A stretch of 64,000 nucleotides of DNA from an uncultured Clostridia bacterium. Lineage in GTDB: Bacteria > Bacillota > Clostridia > Lachnospirales > Anaerotignaceae. A model generated the notes under the pieces. The model worked only from the letters and a program-made list of their open reading frames with translations. It ran no database searches and was not told where the DNA came from. Location of the stretch: positions 62,001-126,000 of the forward strand of contig CAJUNT010000007.1 of assembly GCA_910587735.1 (NCBI GenBank). The letters are read 5' to 3'. Made by a program: the position numbers and the translations under genes. How positions within the stretch are numbered: the stretch's first letter is position 1; each line of letters starts with the position of its first letter. Below, in pieces: positions 52,462-61,961 of the stretch.

Positions 52462-53814
52462 TTGGAAAGAGAACAATTTCAGAAAGAATTGATGAAAAGG
52501 GCATTAGAACAAGGTTTTGAACACTGTGAAGTATATTTTGAGTCAGCAGAAAATTTTGAGGTGCTTGTATTAGAGGGCGAAATTTCTCATTATGAAAATA
52601 GTAGCCAGACAGGTATTTGTTTTAGAGGAATTTATAATGGTAGTATGGGTTATGCATATGCTACAACAATGGAAGAGGAAACAATAGACTATATCATTCA
52701 GCAATCAAAAGAAAATGCGGAAGTAATAGAAGAAACAGAAAAAGAAGTGATATTTGAAGGAAGCGATGAGTATACTCAAATTGACAGTTATAATGAAAAT
52801 TTAAAAATGCTTTCTCCAGAACAAAAAATGGAAGCAGCAAAAGAAATGGAAAAAGGTGCATTGCAGGAATATGAACAAGTTTCTATTGATTATTGTGTAT
52901 TACAGACAATAGATAAAACTATTGCTTTATCAAATAGTAAAGGGCTTTCTCTTTGTCATAGAAAAAATGGTATTGCAGCAAATATATCTACTATTGCACA
53001 GAAAAACGGTGATGTGAAAACAGCATCAGAAGATTGGATAAGTAATGACTGGAGTGCTTTTTATCCTCAAGAAATTGGTAGAAAAGCAGGACAAAAGGCT
53101 GTTAGTCATTTGGGAGCATATAGCTTAGAATCTGGAGAATATAGAGTACTTTTAGAAAATCATGTAGTAGCAGAATTGCTTTCTGCATTTGCTGGTATAT
53201 TTTATGGAGAAAATGTGCAAAAAGGTTTTTCACTTTTGAATGGAAAATTAAAAGAGAAAATTGCATCTTCTAAAGTAACATTAAGAGATGATGGACTTTT
53301 AAAAAATGCTCCTGGTTCTGTTCCTTTTGACCATGAGGGTGTTGCTGTAAAAAATAAAGTGATTATTGAAAATGGAAGACTAGAAACATTTTTATATAAT
53401 CTGAAATCAGCAACAAAGCATAATACAGTTTCTACTGGAAATGGATTTAAAGATGGATATAAAAGTACAGTCAAAACAAAATGTACTAATTTATATATAC
53501 AGCCAGGAGGAAAAACACCAAGAACACTTATGGCACAGTTAGGAGAAGGCATTTTGATTACAGATATAGCAGGATTACATTCTGGAACAAATGCTATATC
53601 AGGTGACTTTTCTCTTTCAGCAGAAGGATTTTGGTTAGAAAGAGGGCAAATTGTACGTCCAGTGGAACAAATTACAATAGGGGGCAATTTTTATACTATG
53701 TTGAAGTTGATTGAAGAAGTGGGAAATAATTTAAAATTTATTATACAAGGCAGTAATGGTGTAATGGGAGCTCCTATGATTATGATAAAGCGCCTTTCTG
53801 TGGCAGGCATTTAA
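52462..53814 (+). CDS. pmbA: TldE/PmbA partner subunit
   Basis: The 450-aa paralogue of TldD lacks the HExxxH motif, as is normal for TldE. It has EVLVLEGEISHYENSSQTGICFRGIYNGSMGYAYAT and SVPFDHEGVAVKNKVIIENGRLETFLYNLKSATKH. The start is TTG 52462 after AGGAGGAAGGGGG. Tight linkage to tldD implies co-translation and complex formation. Confidence 0.92.
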   Translation: MEREQFQKELMKRALEQGFEHCEVYFESAENFEVLVLEGEISHYENSSQTGICFRGIYNGSMGYAYATTMEEETIDYIIQQSKENAEVIEETEKEVIFEGSDEYTQIDSYNENLKMLSPEQKMEAAKEMEKGALQEYEQVSIDYCVLQTIDKTIALSNSKGLSLCHRKNGIAANISTIAQKNGDVKTASEDWISNDWSAFYPQEIGRKAGQKAVSHLGAYSLESGEYRVLLENHVVAELLSAFAGIFYGENVQKGFSLLNGKLKEKIASSKVTLRDDGLLKNAPGSVPFDHEGVAVKNKVIIENGRLETFLYNLKSATKHNTVSTGNGFKDGYKSTVKTKCTNLYIQPGGKTPRTLMAQLGEGILITDIAGLHSGTNAISGDFSLSAEGFWLERGQIVRPVEQITIGGNFYTMLKLIEEVGNNLKFIIQGSNGVMGAPMIMIKRLSVAGI

Positions 53815-53879
53815 TAGTAATAAGTTTATGGTATGTGTTTAAATAAAATATAGAACAAAATAATAATGAGGGGATAAAA

Positions 53880-54377
53880 GTGGAAATCATAAAAGAATGG
53901 CTGAAAACAATAGCATATGCATTTGTAATTGTTTTAGCACTTTATTTTTTTGCGTGGCCTGTTACAATAGAAGGAGAATCTATGGAGCCAACTTTTTTAG
54001 ATGGAGACAAAGTGGTGACCTCTCGTTTTTTTACTATGACAGGAAAATATGATACAGGTGATGTTGTAGTATTTCATATGATAGATGTAGACGGAGAAAG
54101 AGATGTTATAAAAAGAGTAATTGGTAAAGCAGGCGACAGCATAGAAATTAAAAATGGTGCAGTATATCGTAATGGTGTGCTTATTTCAGAAGAATATGCA
54201 AAAGATGCTACAGAAGGAGAAGTTTCACTAACAGTACCAAAAGGTGGCATATTTGTTTTAGGTGATAATCGTAATCATAGTTATGATAGCCGGAAAATAG
54301 GTATTGTTTCTGAAAGTGAATTAAAAGGAAAAGTTATATTAAGGTGGTATCCTTTCCGCAGTATAAAAAAATTTTGA
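53880..54377 (+). CDS. lepB: type I signal peptidase LepB
   Basis: The 165-aa membrane peptidase has one N-terminal helix (AYAFVIVLALYFFAWPV), catalytic Ser34 (GESMEPTF) and Lys78 (DVIKRVIG), and the final box GDNRNHSYDSRKIG. It removes signal peptides outside the membrane. The start is GTG 53880 after GAGGGG. Confidence 0.95.
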   Translation: MEIIKEWLKTIAYAFVIVLALYFFAWPVTIEGESMEPTFLDGDKVVTSRFFTMTGKYDTGDVVVFHMIDVDGERDVIKRVIGKAGDSIEIKNGAVYRNGVLISEEYAKDATEGEVSLTVPKGGIFVLGDNRNHSYDSRKIGIVSESELKGKVILRWYPFRSIKKF

Positions 54378-54385
54378 TACAATTA

Positions 54386-54422
54386 AAATAAATCGCTTGA
54401 TTATTTATGCGATTTATTTTTT
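54386..54422 (+). terminator. terminator after lepB
   Basis: AAATAAATCGC (54386-54396) pairs with GCGATTTATTT (54409-54419), followed by T residues. Confidence 0.85.
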
Positions 54423-54457
54423 TATAAAAATATTTTTTATGGTTTAGGAAATATTTG

Positions 54458-54484
54458 TTATTTCTTTTTTAAAAAGGACGATAA
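54458..54484 (+). promoter_or_regulatory. candidate sigma-28 promoter of the EF-hand-like gene
   Basis: TTAT (54458-54461), 15 bases, then GACGATAA (54477-54484), one mismatch from the perfect -10. It is 97 bases upstream of the start. ACGATAAT is also the left arm of an inverted repeat (54478-54485 with 54496-54503). Confidence 0.62.
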
Positions 54485-54580
54485 TATAATTAAGGATTAT
54501 CGTTTATTTATTATTATGAAATACAATGTATTTGGTGATATAAAAATATTTTAAAAAAAGTGCGGAAAGGGGAGCATAAT

Positions 54581-55642
54581 ATGAAAATTACGTCTAGTAC
54601 AGTAGCAATGCAGTCAGAACGGCAGTATACTGCCGTTCGCCAAGAAGTACGACAACAAAATGTACAATATATTACAGCAAAACCACAAGAAAATAATGAG
54701 ACAGAAAGTACAGAAAAATCTTCTCTGGCGGATACTGTAAAAAGTATGATAGAAAAACAAGCAGAATTAGCAGGTACTGCAAAACAGCAGAATACGGAAC
54801 CTTATGAAGATGAATTATCATTAAAAGTAAAATTGATGGAAAAAATGTTGTCAGCATTATCTAAAATAACACAAAGAATGTCTGGAAGAAGTATTATGAG
54901 TTTATTTGACTTGTTTGATAATGGCAATCAGAAAGAAATACAGGCATTGAATACAAATACGCTTACTCCTGGAAAATGGGTTAGAAATGTTAAAACATCA
55001 TCATTTTTTGCAGAAACAGAACATACTACATTTTCAACGGTAGGAGTAGCAAAAACAGCAGATGGTAGAGAAATTAATTTTAATATTGATTTGGAAATGT
55101 CAAGAGCATTTGAAGCACAAGTGGATAAAGAATGGCAAGAAGATGTTGTTTTTACAGACCCTCTTGTAATCAATATAGAGGACAATAATGCAGAATTATC
55201 AGACCAGAAATTTATGTTTGATATTGATGGTGATGGTAACAAAGAAAGTATTTCTCGTTTGCAAAAGGGAAGTGGTTATTTAGCATATGATAAAAATGGT
55301 AATGGTATTATTGATGATGGCAATGAATTGTTTGGAGCAAAAACAGGAAACGGTTTTGCAGAGTTAGCAGCATATGATGCTGATGGAAATGGTTGGATTG
55401 ATGAAAATGACCCTATATTTGAAAAACTAAAAATTTGGACACAAGATTCTTCTGGCAATACAAAATTGATAGGTTTAGCAGACGCTGATGTAGGTGCAAT
55501 TTATTTAGGAAATGTTTCCACTAATTTTACATTAAAATCTGAAGAAACAGGAGCAACAAATGGACAAATAAGAAATACAGGTTTTTATTTAAAAGAAAGT
55601 GGTGGCTCTGGTACAGTACAACATGTAGATGTAGCTGTTTAA
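54581..55642 (+). CDS. EF-hand-like calcium-binding protein, possible flagellar export substrate
   Basis: The 353-aa protein has no signal peptide. It begins MKITSSTVAMQSERQY, similar to FlgM (MKIASNSLHTSY). A coiled segment (about 55-110) and a beta domain lead to calcium-type loops: DIDGDGNKES (about 214), DKNGNGIIDDGNELFG (about 237) and DADGNGWIDENDPIF (about 266), followed by KLKIWTQDSSGNTKLIGLADADVG. This arrangement is known from RTX-type secreted proteins. With a sigma-28 promoter, secretion through the flagellum is plausible but inferred. ATG 54581 follows GGAAAGGGGAG. Confidence 0.75.
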   Translation: MKITSSTVAMQSERQYTAVRQEVRQQNVQYITAKPQENNETESTEKSSLADTVKSMIEKQAELAGTAKQQNTEPYEDELSLKVKLMEKMLSALSKITQRMSGRSIMSLFDLFDNGNQKEIQALNTNTLTPGKWVRNVKTSSFFAETEHTTFSTVGVAKTADGREINFNIDLEMSRAFEAQVDKEWQEDVVFTDPLVINIEDNNAELSDQKFMFDIDGDGNKESISRLQKGSGYLAYDKNGNGIIDDGNELFGAKTGNGFAELAAYDADGNGWIDENDPIFEKLKIWTQDSSGNTKLIGLADADVGAIYLGNVSTNFTLKSEETGATNGQIRNTGFYLKESGGSGTVQHVDVAV

Positions 55643-55658
55643 TCATGTATCATGTAAT

Positions 55659-55692
55659 GAAGTTCAGTATGTTTTGCTGAACTTCTTTTTTT
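55659..55692 (+). terminator. terminator of the EF-hand-like gene
   Basis: GAAGTTCAG (55659-55667) pairs with CTGAACTTC (55677-55685), then a run of T to 55692. Confidence 0.9.
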
Positions 55693-55721
55693 ATATAGTT
55701 TTATATAGATATAAAATGAAA

Positions 55722-55752
55722 ATATACACCAATATATTGCATTGGTGTATAT
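55722..55752 (-). terminator. terminator of the SipL-like gene
   Basis: ATATACACCAAT (55722-55733) and ATTGGTGTATAT (55741-55752) form a perfect 12-bp stem, 15 bases past the minus-strand stop. On the minus strand TTTTCATTTT follows. Confidence 0.75.
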
Positions 55753-55767
55753 TAATGAATTCCATTT

Positions 55768-57339
55768 TTAGGCAGGTACTTTTTTTAATATTAAAATTTT
55801 TTGACCTGTATATATCATTTCTGGATTTTCTATATCATTCAATAAAAGAATATCTTCTATAGTAGTGTTATATTCTTTTGCTATACTCCAAAGACTATCA
55901 TCTCTTTGTACAACATAAATGACAGCACTTGCAAAAGAGCGATTTGGTGCATCCTCTGATTCGTCAAAATCAATTTCTGTAATCATTTCTCCTTCTTTTT
56001 CTTCTGTTACCATAGCATCTATTACTAATGTAGCACGCACTTCAATTTCATTGCTTGAAAGCATATTAGATGTTACATTTTCTACATAACAGCTAACATG
56101 AACATTAGAATCTGGTTTACTTCCTTTTATTTCAATTTCTTGTGAAAAAGGTACACTTTGCGTCACCATAGCAACAGGTGAGGCATCGCTTTCTCCTATA
56201 TAGAGTACCTCAAAAATAACAACGCCTTGTACATCTATTTTATCTTGAGAAGGTATGACATCATCTATTGCTACGCTTGCCCATGCAGTTTCTATTTGCA
56301 TAATAGGTGTTGCACTATCTTCCAATACTAATGTTTCTTTTACAGTAAATTGATTTTTGCTTGTGCCTATTACATTAGGATAACGTATGGTTTCTCTTTG
56401 TATTACAAGAGGTTTTCCGGGATAATAAGCATCTTCTATCATTTCTATTTCTTGACTGTCTGTTACTTTCATTGCAGTACCTATTGTAATTTCTGTATTT
56501 AATATACGATCTTCTCCATCTTCATCAGTAGCAGGCTGTATTTCTTTGTTTTCTATTTGTAAATCAGCCTGCACAAGCATTTTACTTGTGATATCATTAC
56601 CATCAATATATCCACTGAAAGGAATTTCATGTTCTACCACTTCTAATATACTATCGTCTGTATCTCCTACATAAAGCGTACAAAGTTTTAAATTGCCTCT
56701 TATCATTACTCTGCCATCCATAGGGCGAATATCTTTATCTGCAATGGTAACAGTAGTTTGTAAAATTTCTCCTATATTAGGCTTGTTATTAGGAATGACC
56801 AATTCTTCTTTTACAATAAATCGTTCTTTTTTGTTTTCAATTGTACTATTGATATTCATATTACCCTTTTTTGTTTGTAATGCAGGCATATCGTTAATTG
56901 CTTCTATAATTTCTCCAGTATAAGAAGTGGTTGCCTCTGCTATAACAGTAATTACAGCTTTAATATTGATTTTTCTGTCATTTAATAATTTGCAGTCCAA
57001 GTGATTTAAAACAGCGGAAAGCGTAATATCTGCATTTTGGTCTATACCATCAATATGTATAATATCTTCAATAGGTAATGATGCCTCCATACCACTGATT
57101 GGTTTCATGCTTTTTTTGCCTTGATATAATATAGAAAGCAATAACTCACCTGAAAAATTAACTCTGTCTTCATTTCCCTTTGCTTCCTGTAACTGCACAA
57201 TGCCATTACAGCGCAATATTTGTTCAATGTCTGGTTTGCTGTCTGGCACAATGACATCGCCTTCTAATAATATCTGTGAAGATTCTTTTCCAGCTTGCTG
57301 GTCGAGTGTGATTTTCTTTTTTTCTAAATCCCAAGACAT
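55768..57339 (-). CDS. sipL: SipL-like spore coat morphogenesis protein (DUF3794 repeats + LysM)
   Basis: The 523-aa protein has three DUF3794 modules (about 35-150, 160-300, 320-450) with the recurring VKEELVIPNNKPNIGEILQ / GRVMIRGNLKLCTLYVGD pattern, and a C-terminal LysM domain (VQRDDSLWSIAKEYNTTIEDILLLNDIENPEMIYTGQKILI). In Clostridioides difficile SipL binds SpoIVA to start coat assembly on the forespore. The ribosome site AAAGGAGG precedes the ATG. I did not find a convincing sporulation sigma promoter. It suggests that this motile organism makes endospores. Confidence 0.88.
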   Translation of the reverse strand: MSWDLEKKKITLDQQAGKESSQILLEGDVIVPDSKPDIEQILRCNGIVQLQEAKGNEDRVNFSGELLLSILYQGKKSMKPISGMEASLPIEDIIHIDGIDQNADITLSAVLNHLDCKLLNDRKINIKAVITVIAEATTSYTGEIIEAINDMPALQTKKGNMNINSTIENKKERFIVKEELVIPNNKPNIGEILQTTVTIADKDIRPMDGRVMIRGNLKLCTLYVGDTDDSILEVVEHEIPFSGYIDGNDITSKMLVQADLQIENKEIQPATDEDGEDRILNTEITIGTAMKVTDSQEIEMIEDAYYPGKPLVIQRETIRYPNVIGTSKNQFTVKETLVLEDSATPIMQIETAWASVAIDDVIPSQDKIDVQGVVIFEVLYIGESDASPVAMVTQSVPFSQEIEIKGSKPDSNVHVSCYVENVTSNMLSSNEIEVRATLVIDAMVTEEKEGEMITEIDFDESEDAPNRSFASAVIYVVQRDDSLWSIAKEYNTTIEDILLLNDIENPEMIYTGQKILILKKVPA

Positions 57340-57518
57340 ACTAAAAGCCTCCTTTACTTTTGTCTATCATGATATTGTACTATATGATAAAAAAATGAAA
57401 AGTATGCTAATAATCCTATTATAGACACAATAAAAAAATGACTTTGTTATAAAAAAATGATAAAATAAGTTTGTAAAATTGTTTTATAAAATAATCAAAA
57501 TTTTACTGGAGGTATGTT

Positions 57519-59120
57519 ATGGCATATTACAAAGTATTATTAGCTGATGATGAAAAAGAAATTAGACAGGGTATTATACAAAAAATAGATTGGGAAGCAA
57601 ATGGATTTATACTGGCTGGAGATGCTTCTAATGGCAGAGAAGCATTAGAACTTGCCGAAAGAATTCACCCTGATGTTGTTATGACAGATATTAAAATGCC
57701 ATTTATGAGCGGTTTGGAATTAGGAGAAATATTAGCAGTAGAAATGCCTTTAACAAAATTAGTACTTTTTTCTGGTTTTGACGATTTTGAATATGCAAAA
57801 CAAGCAATTAAAATCAATGCATCAGAATATATTTTAAAACCAGTAGATTCTAAAGAAGTTACAATATTACTTCAAAAACTCAAAAAACAGTTAGACCATG
57901 AAATGAAAGAAAGACGAGATGTAGAAATATTAAGACAAAATTATATACAAAGTTTACCTTTATTACGTCAGCAATTTTTTTCCAGTTTAATGGAAGGAAA
58001 TTTTTCAGAAAAAAGAATACAAACATTAATGAAACAATATCAAATTAATTTAAAAGCGAATTGTTGGGCGGTTACTGTAATAAGAGGAGATATTAAAGAA
58101 AATGGAGGAAAAGGTTCTCTTTCTGGACAAGCGGAATTAGTGCCTCTTTCATTGCAACAGATTGTTAGCGAAAATTTAGCAAGATTATATAAAACAATCA
58201 ATTTTTTATACAATGATGCCTTAATTATATTATGTTTGTTTCAAAAAAAGGAAGATGTACTAGGATATGTGGGTGCTATGAATCGTATTTGTGATATGGC
58301 GGGAGATGTGCTAGAACTTTCTGTTACAGCAGGCATTGGCTCTGTTTGTTATAAATTGTCCCATTTAAGATATTCCTTTGAGGGTGCAATTAACGCTTTA
58401 GATTATAGAGTATTACTTGATGATAGAGCAATATTTATTGATGATGTAGAGCCAAATGCAAAAGGTATGCAGTTAGATGAATCGGAGCAAAAGGCATTGA
58501 TAAATGCTATTAAATTAGATACACCTAGTGCAATAGAAAAAACAGTAAATCATATGATAGATTATTTTAAAGAGGCAAATACAACAATTAGCCAATATCA
58601 AATTTATATGACAGAATTTCTTTCAGAACTATTTAAAATTGTAAAATCCTATCAATTAGATTTAGATGAAATATTTGGAAAAGATTTTAAAGGCTATTTT
58701 GCTATGCAGGATTATGAATCATTAGAAGAATTAAAAAAATGGCTTACAGAAGTTTCTGTGAAAATCAATATAAAAATAAAAAGAGAGAGATTGGATTCTA
58801 CAAAAGTTTTGGCAGAAAAAGCAAAAGAATTTGTACAGCAAAATTATGGTAATAGTGATGTTTCGGTAGAAATGCTTTGCGCTCATATCCATGTTAGCCC
58901 AGCGTATTTTTCCACAATATTTAAAAGAGAAACAGGTTCTAGCTTTATTAGTTATTTAACAGATGTACGTATGGAAGAAGCAGTAAAACTGTTAAATACA
59001 ACAGATGATAAAACATATGTAATATCTTCAAAAGTAGGATATACAGAACCTAATTATTTTAGTTATGTTTTTAAAAAACATTTTGGAATTTCTCCTTCTA
59101 AATATAGAAACAATAGGTAA
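57519..59120 (+). CDS. YesN-type response regulator (receiver + AraC)
   Basis: The 533-aa regulator has a receiver domain with phospho-acceptor D57 (HPDVVMTDIKMPFMSG), a middle ligand-like region (about 150-390) and a C-terminal AraC double helix-turn-helix (VSVEMLCAHIHVSPAYFSTIFKRETGSSFISYLTDVRMEEAVKLL, with VGYTEPNYFSYVFKKHFGISPSKYR). It is partnered with the kinase 72 bases downstream. Such pairs usually control sugar transporters. Confidence 0.92.
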   Translation: MAYYKVLLADDEKEIRQGIIQKIDWEANGFILAGDASNGREALELAERIHPDVVMTDIKMPFMSGLELGEILAVEMPLTKLVLFSGFDDFEYAKQAIKINASEYILKPVDSKEVTILLQKLKKQLDHEMKERRDVEILRQNYIQSLPLLRQQFFSSLMEGNFSEKRIQTLMKQYQINLKANCWAVTVIRGDIKENGGKGSLSGQAELVPLSLQQIVSENLARLYKTINFLYNDALIILCLFQKKEDVLGYVGAMNRICDMAGDVLELSVTAGIGSVCYKLSHLRYSFEGAINALDYRVLLDDRAIFIDDVEPNAKGMQLDESEQKALINAIKLDTPSAIEKTVNHMIDYFKEANTTISQYQIYMTEFLSELFKIVKSYQLDLDEIFGKDFKGYFAMQDYESLEELKKWLTEVSVKINIKIKRERLDSTKVLAEKAKEFVQQNYGNSDVSVEMLCAHIHVSPAYFSTIFKRETGSSFISYLTDVRMEEAVKLLNTTDDKTYVISSKVGYTEPNYFSYVFKKHFGISPSKYRNNR

Positions 59121-59192
59121 ATCATTATGAAAAAACTTTATAGAAAGAATGTTAAAGGAGAACAAACTCCATAAATTTACAAGGTGAAAAGT

Positions 59193-60986
59193 ATGAGAGA
59201 AAACATACAAAAAATTATACAGTATTTTAGTAAAAAAGATATTCGATTTGTTATTTCAATTTGTTTCAGTATTGTAGCAGTTTGTGGCAGTGTTTTTATT
59301 GGTACATCATTATACTTGCGTTTTTCTGCTGCAAATGAAACGGCATTAGAGGAAAATAATAAAAGAATTGTGAATCAAGTCAATATGAGTTTAGATGGAT
59401 ATCTTAGAAATTTAATGAAAGCGTCTGATACCATGCGCTATCGTGTACTCCAGAATTGTGACATAACAGAGCAAAGTTTTAATAGTGACATGAATTTACT
59501 TTATGAATCTAATAGAGAAAGTATTGTTAGTATAGCTGTTTTTGATAAAAATGGACAGTTAATTGATGCAACACCTCTTGCTAGATTAAAAAAGACAGCA
59601 GAGCCAAAAAAAGAAAAGTGGTTTTATGAGGCACAATATAAAATAGAAAATATACATTTTTCAACACCTCATGTTCAAAATTTATTTGAGGATATAGATT
59701 ATAAATATAAATGGGTGGTTTCTTTGAGCCGTTCTGTGGAGTTGATTACAGGAGGCAAAACAGAAACAGGTATATTATTGGTAGATGTGAATTTCAGTGG
59801 TATAGAGCAAATATTTAGAAATATAGATTTAGGAAAATCAGGTTATATTTATTTAATGAGTAATACAGGAGAAATTATATACCACCCTAGGCAGCAATTA
59901 ATTTATTCTAATTTAGAACAAGAAAATAATATCAAGGCAGCAAAATATGAAGATGGTAGTCATATAGAAAGATTTAGAGGAAAAAAACGACTGGTAACAG
60001 TAAAAACAGTGGGATATACTGGATGGAAAATTGTAGGAGTTTCCTCTATGGTAGAAAATTTTCAAAATGATTTTCAAATTAAAATGTTTGTATTATTTTT
60101 GTTTTTATTTACAATACTGCTTTTGCTTGTAGCAAATACATTTGTATCTTCTAAAATTGCAGACCCTATTATGGAATTAGAGAAATCTGTAAAGGAACTG
60201 GAACAGGGACATTTAGAAGCACCTATTGCAATAGGAGGTTCTTATGAAATACGTCATCTGGGAGAAACCATAAAATCTATGGCAGAACAAATGCGCAAAT
60301 TGATGCAAGATATTGTAACAGAACAAGAATCTAAAAGAAAAAGTGAATTTGATGCACTACAAAGTCAAATTAATCCTCATTTTTTATATAATACATTAGA
60401 TTCTATTGTGTGGATGGTGGAAAATGAGAGATATCAGGAAGCGATTGTAATGGTAACATCTCTTGCAGGTTTTTTTAGAGTAGGTTTAAGCAAAGGAAAA
60501 AATATTATTACATTGGAAAATGAATTAAATCATGCAGGAAATTATATTACAATACAACATATGAGATTTCGAGATAAATTTACATTTGATATCAATGTAG
60601 AAAAAGATATATTGAATATGGCAACAATTAAATTGATTGTACAGCCCCTTTTAGAAAATGCTGTTTATCATGGTGTGGAATTTATGGATGGAGATGGAGA
60701 AATCAAAGTAAATGCCTATGCAGAAAATGATACACTTTATATTGATGTAACAGATAATGGTATGGGTATTCCAGAGGAAAATATAGAAGGACTTTTGAAA
60801 AGAGAAAGCACACACAGAGGAAAAGGAAGTGGCATAGGATTAAAAAATGTGCATGAAAGAATACAACTCTATTTTGGTGAAAATTATGGATTGACTATAT
60901 TAAGTGAGGCAGATGTTGGTACAACAGTAAGAATACGCTTGCCTTTAATTCCTTATGAAAATGCAGAGCAATGGGGGGAAATATAA
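59193..60986 (+). CDS. YesM-type sensor histidine kinase
   Basis: The 597-aa kinase has two membrane helices around an extracellular dCache-like sensor (about 45-285), a HAMP domain (after LFLFTILLLLVANTFV), the histidine box QINPHFLYNTLDSIVWM and an ATPase domain with N box LIVQPLLENAVYHG and DNGMGIPEENIEGLL. ATG 59193 after AAGGTGA is chosen; a GTG nine bases upstream overlaps that site. The next gene starts one base after its stop. Confidence 0.92.
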   Translation: MRENIQKIIQYFSKKDIRFVISICFSIVAVCGSVFIGTSLYLRFSAANETALEENNKRIVNQVNMSLDGYLRNLMKASDTMRYRVLQNCDITEQSFNSDMNLLYESNRESIVSIAVFDKNGQLIDATPLARLKKTAEPKKEKWFYEAQYKIENIHFSTPHVQNLFEDIDYKYKWVVSLSRSVELITGGKTETGILLVDVNFSGIEQIFRNIDLGKSGYIYLMSNTGEIIYHPRQQLIYSNLEQENNIKAAKYEDGSHIERFRGKKRLVTVKTVGYTGWKIVGVSSMVENFQNDFQIKMFVLFLFLFTILLLLVANTFVSSKIADPIMELEKSVKELEQGHLEAPIAIGGSYEIRHLGETIKSMAEQMRKLMQDIVTEQESKRKSEFDALQSQINPHFLYNTLDSIVWMVENERYQEAIVMVTSLAGFFRVGLSKGKNIITLENELNHAGNYITIQHMRFRDKFTFDINVEKDILNMATIKLIVQPLLENAVYHGVEFMDGDGEIKVNAYAENDTLYIDVTDNGMGIPEENIEGLLKRESTHRGKGSGIGLKNVHERIQLYFGENYGLTILSEADVGTTVRIRLPLIPYENAEQWGEI

Positions 60987-60987
60987 A

Positions 60988-61950
60988 TTGAAATTAAAAA
61001 ATATATTTTTGATTTTTTCAATTATTATGCTTTTTTTTGGTATGTTTTATTTTATTTCATTTGATGTAATACAACATCAAGAAAAATCTGTTTATACCAA
61101 AATATCTGTTATAACAAGAGAAAGTAGTAGTGATGCCATTGTCAATTTGCAACAAGGATTAGAGCAGGCTGCATATGATATGGATGTAGAAATGAGTTTA
61201 TTGACATTAACAGAACAAAATAATGTACAGGAACAGCAAAAGTTGATAGAAAGAGAAATTAATAGTGGTGCAGAAGCAATTATTATTATGCCAATAGAGA
61301 ATGAAGAATTAAAAAATATAATAGAAAAGGCATCAGAAAAAGTTCCTATTATTTGTATGGGAAGTTGTATACAAAGTACTGCAGTTTCAGCAAATATTTT
61401 AGTACAAGATGAAGAAATGGGAAAGGAATTAGCAAGAAGAATATTTGTAAAAGGCATTTTTAATAAAAAGGTATTGCTTTTAGAAAGCAGTTTGCAATGT
61501 GATTCCATAAATAAAAGAAAAAATGCCTTATTGTCTATATTAGAGAATAGAACAGCTTGCATGATAAAGCAAAATTTTGAAATTTCTTCTAATGCAGTAA
61601 AAAACTTAGAACAAATCATACAAAAAATAGAACCAGATGTGATTATAGCGTTAGAGCCAACTGTTTTAGATATAACAGCAGAGGCAGTAAAACATTTACA
61701 AAAAAATAATATTATGGTGTATGGTTTTGGTATGACAACAAAAACACCTTCTTATATTGAAAAAGATGATATTACAGCAAGTATCATACAAAATGATTTT
61801 AATTTAGGATATTTGAGTATGCGCAGAGCAATGGAAATATTGAATAAAATAGAAGACAGAGAAGAAGGAATGATTGATTATGCTTTTGTAAATGGACACA
61901 ATATGTATACAAAAGAAAATCAAAGATTGTTGTTTCCTTTTGTACGTTAA
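60988..61950 (+). CDS. membrane-anchored sugar-binding-type protein, probable sensor accessory
   Basis: The 320-aa protein begins with TTG 60988 after GGGGGGAA and has an uncleaved-looking N-terminal membrane anchor (IFLIFSIIMLFFGMFYFISF). The rest is a type I periplasmic-binding fold (VNLQQGLEQAAYDMDVEMSLLTL, INSGAEAIIIMPIENEELKNII, VIIALEPTVLDITAEAVKHL). Coupled to the kinase gene, it probably presents ligand to the YesM-like sensor, as for XylFII-type proteins. The sugar is unknown. Confidence 0.82.
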   Translation: MKLKNIFLIFSIIMLFFGMFYFISFDVIQHQEKSVYTKISVITRESSSDAIVNLQQGLEQAAYDMDVEMSLLTLTEQNNVQEQQKLIEREINSGAEAIIIMPIENEELKNIIEKASEKVPIICMGSCIQSTAVSANILVQDEEMGKELARRIFVKGIFNKKVLLLESSLQCDSINKRKNALLSILENRTACMIKQNFEISSNAVKNLEQIIQKIEPDVIIALEPTVLDITAEAVKHLQKNNIMVYGFGMTTKTPSYIEKDDITASIIQNDFNLGYLSMRRAMEILNKIEDREEGMIDYAFVNGHNMYTKENQRLLFPFVR

Positions 61951-61961
61951 GGGAGGAAAAT

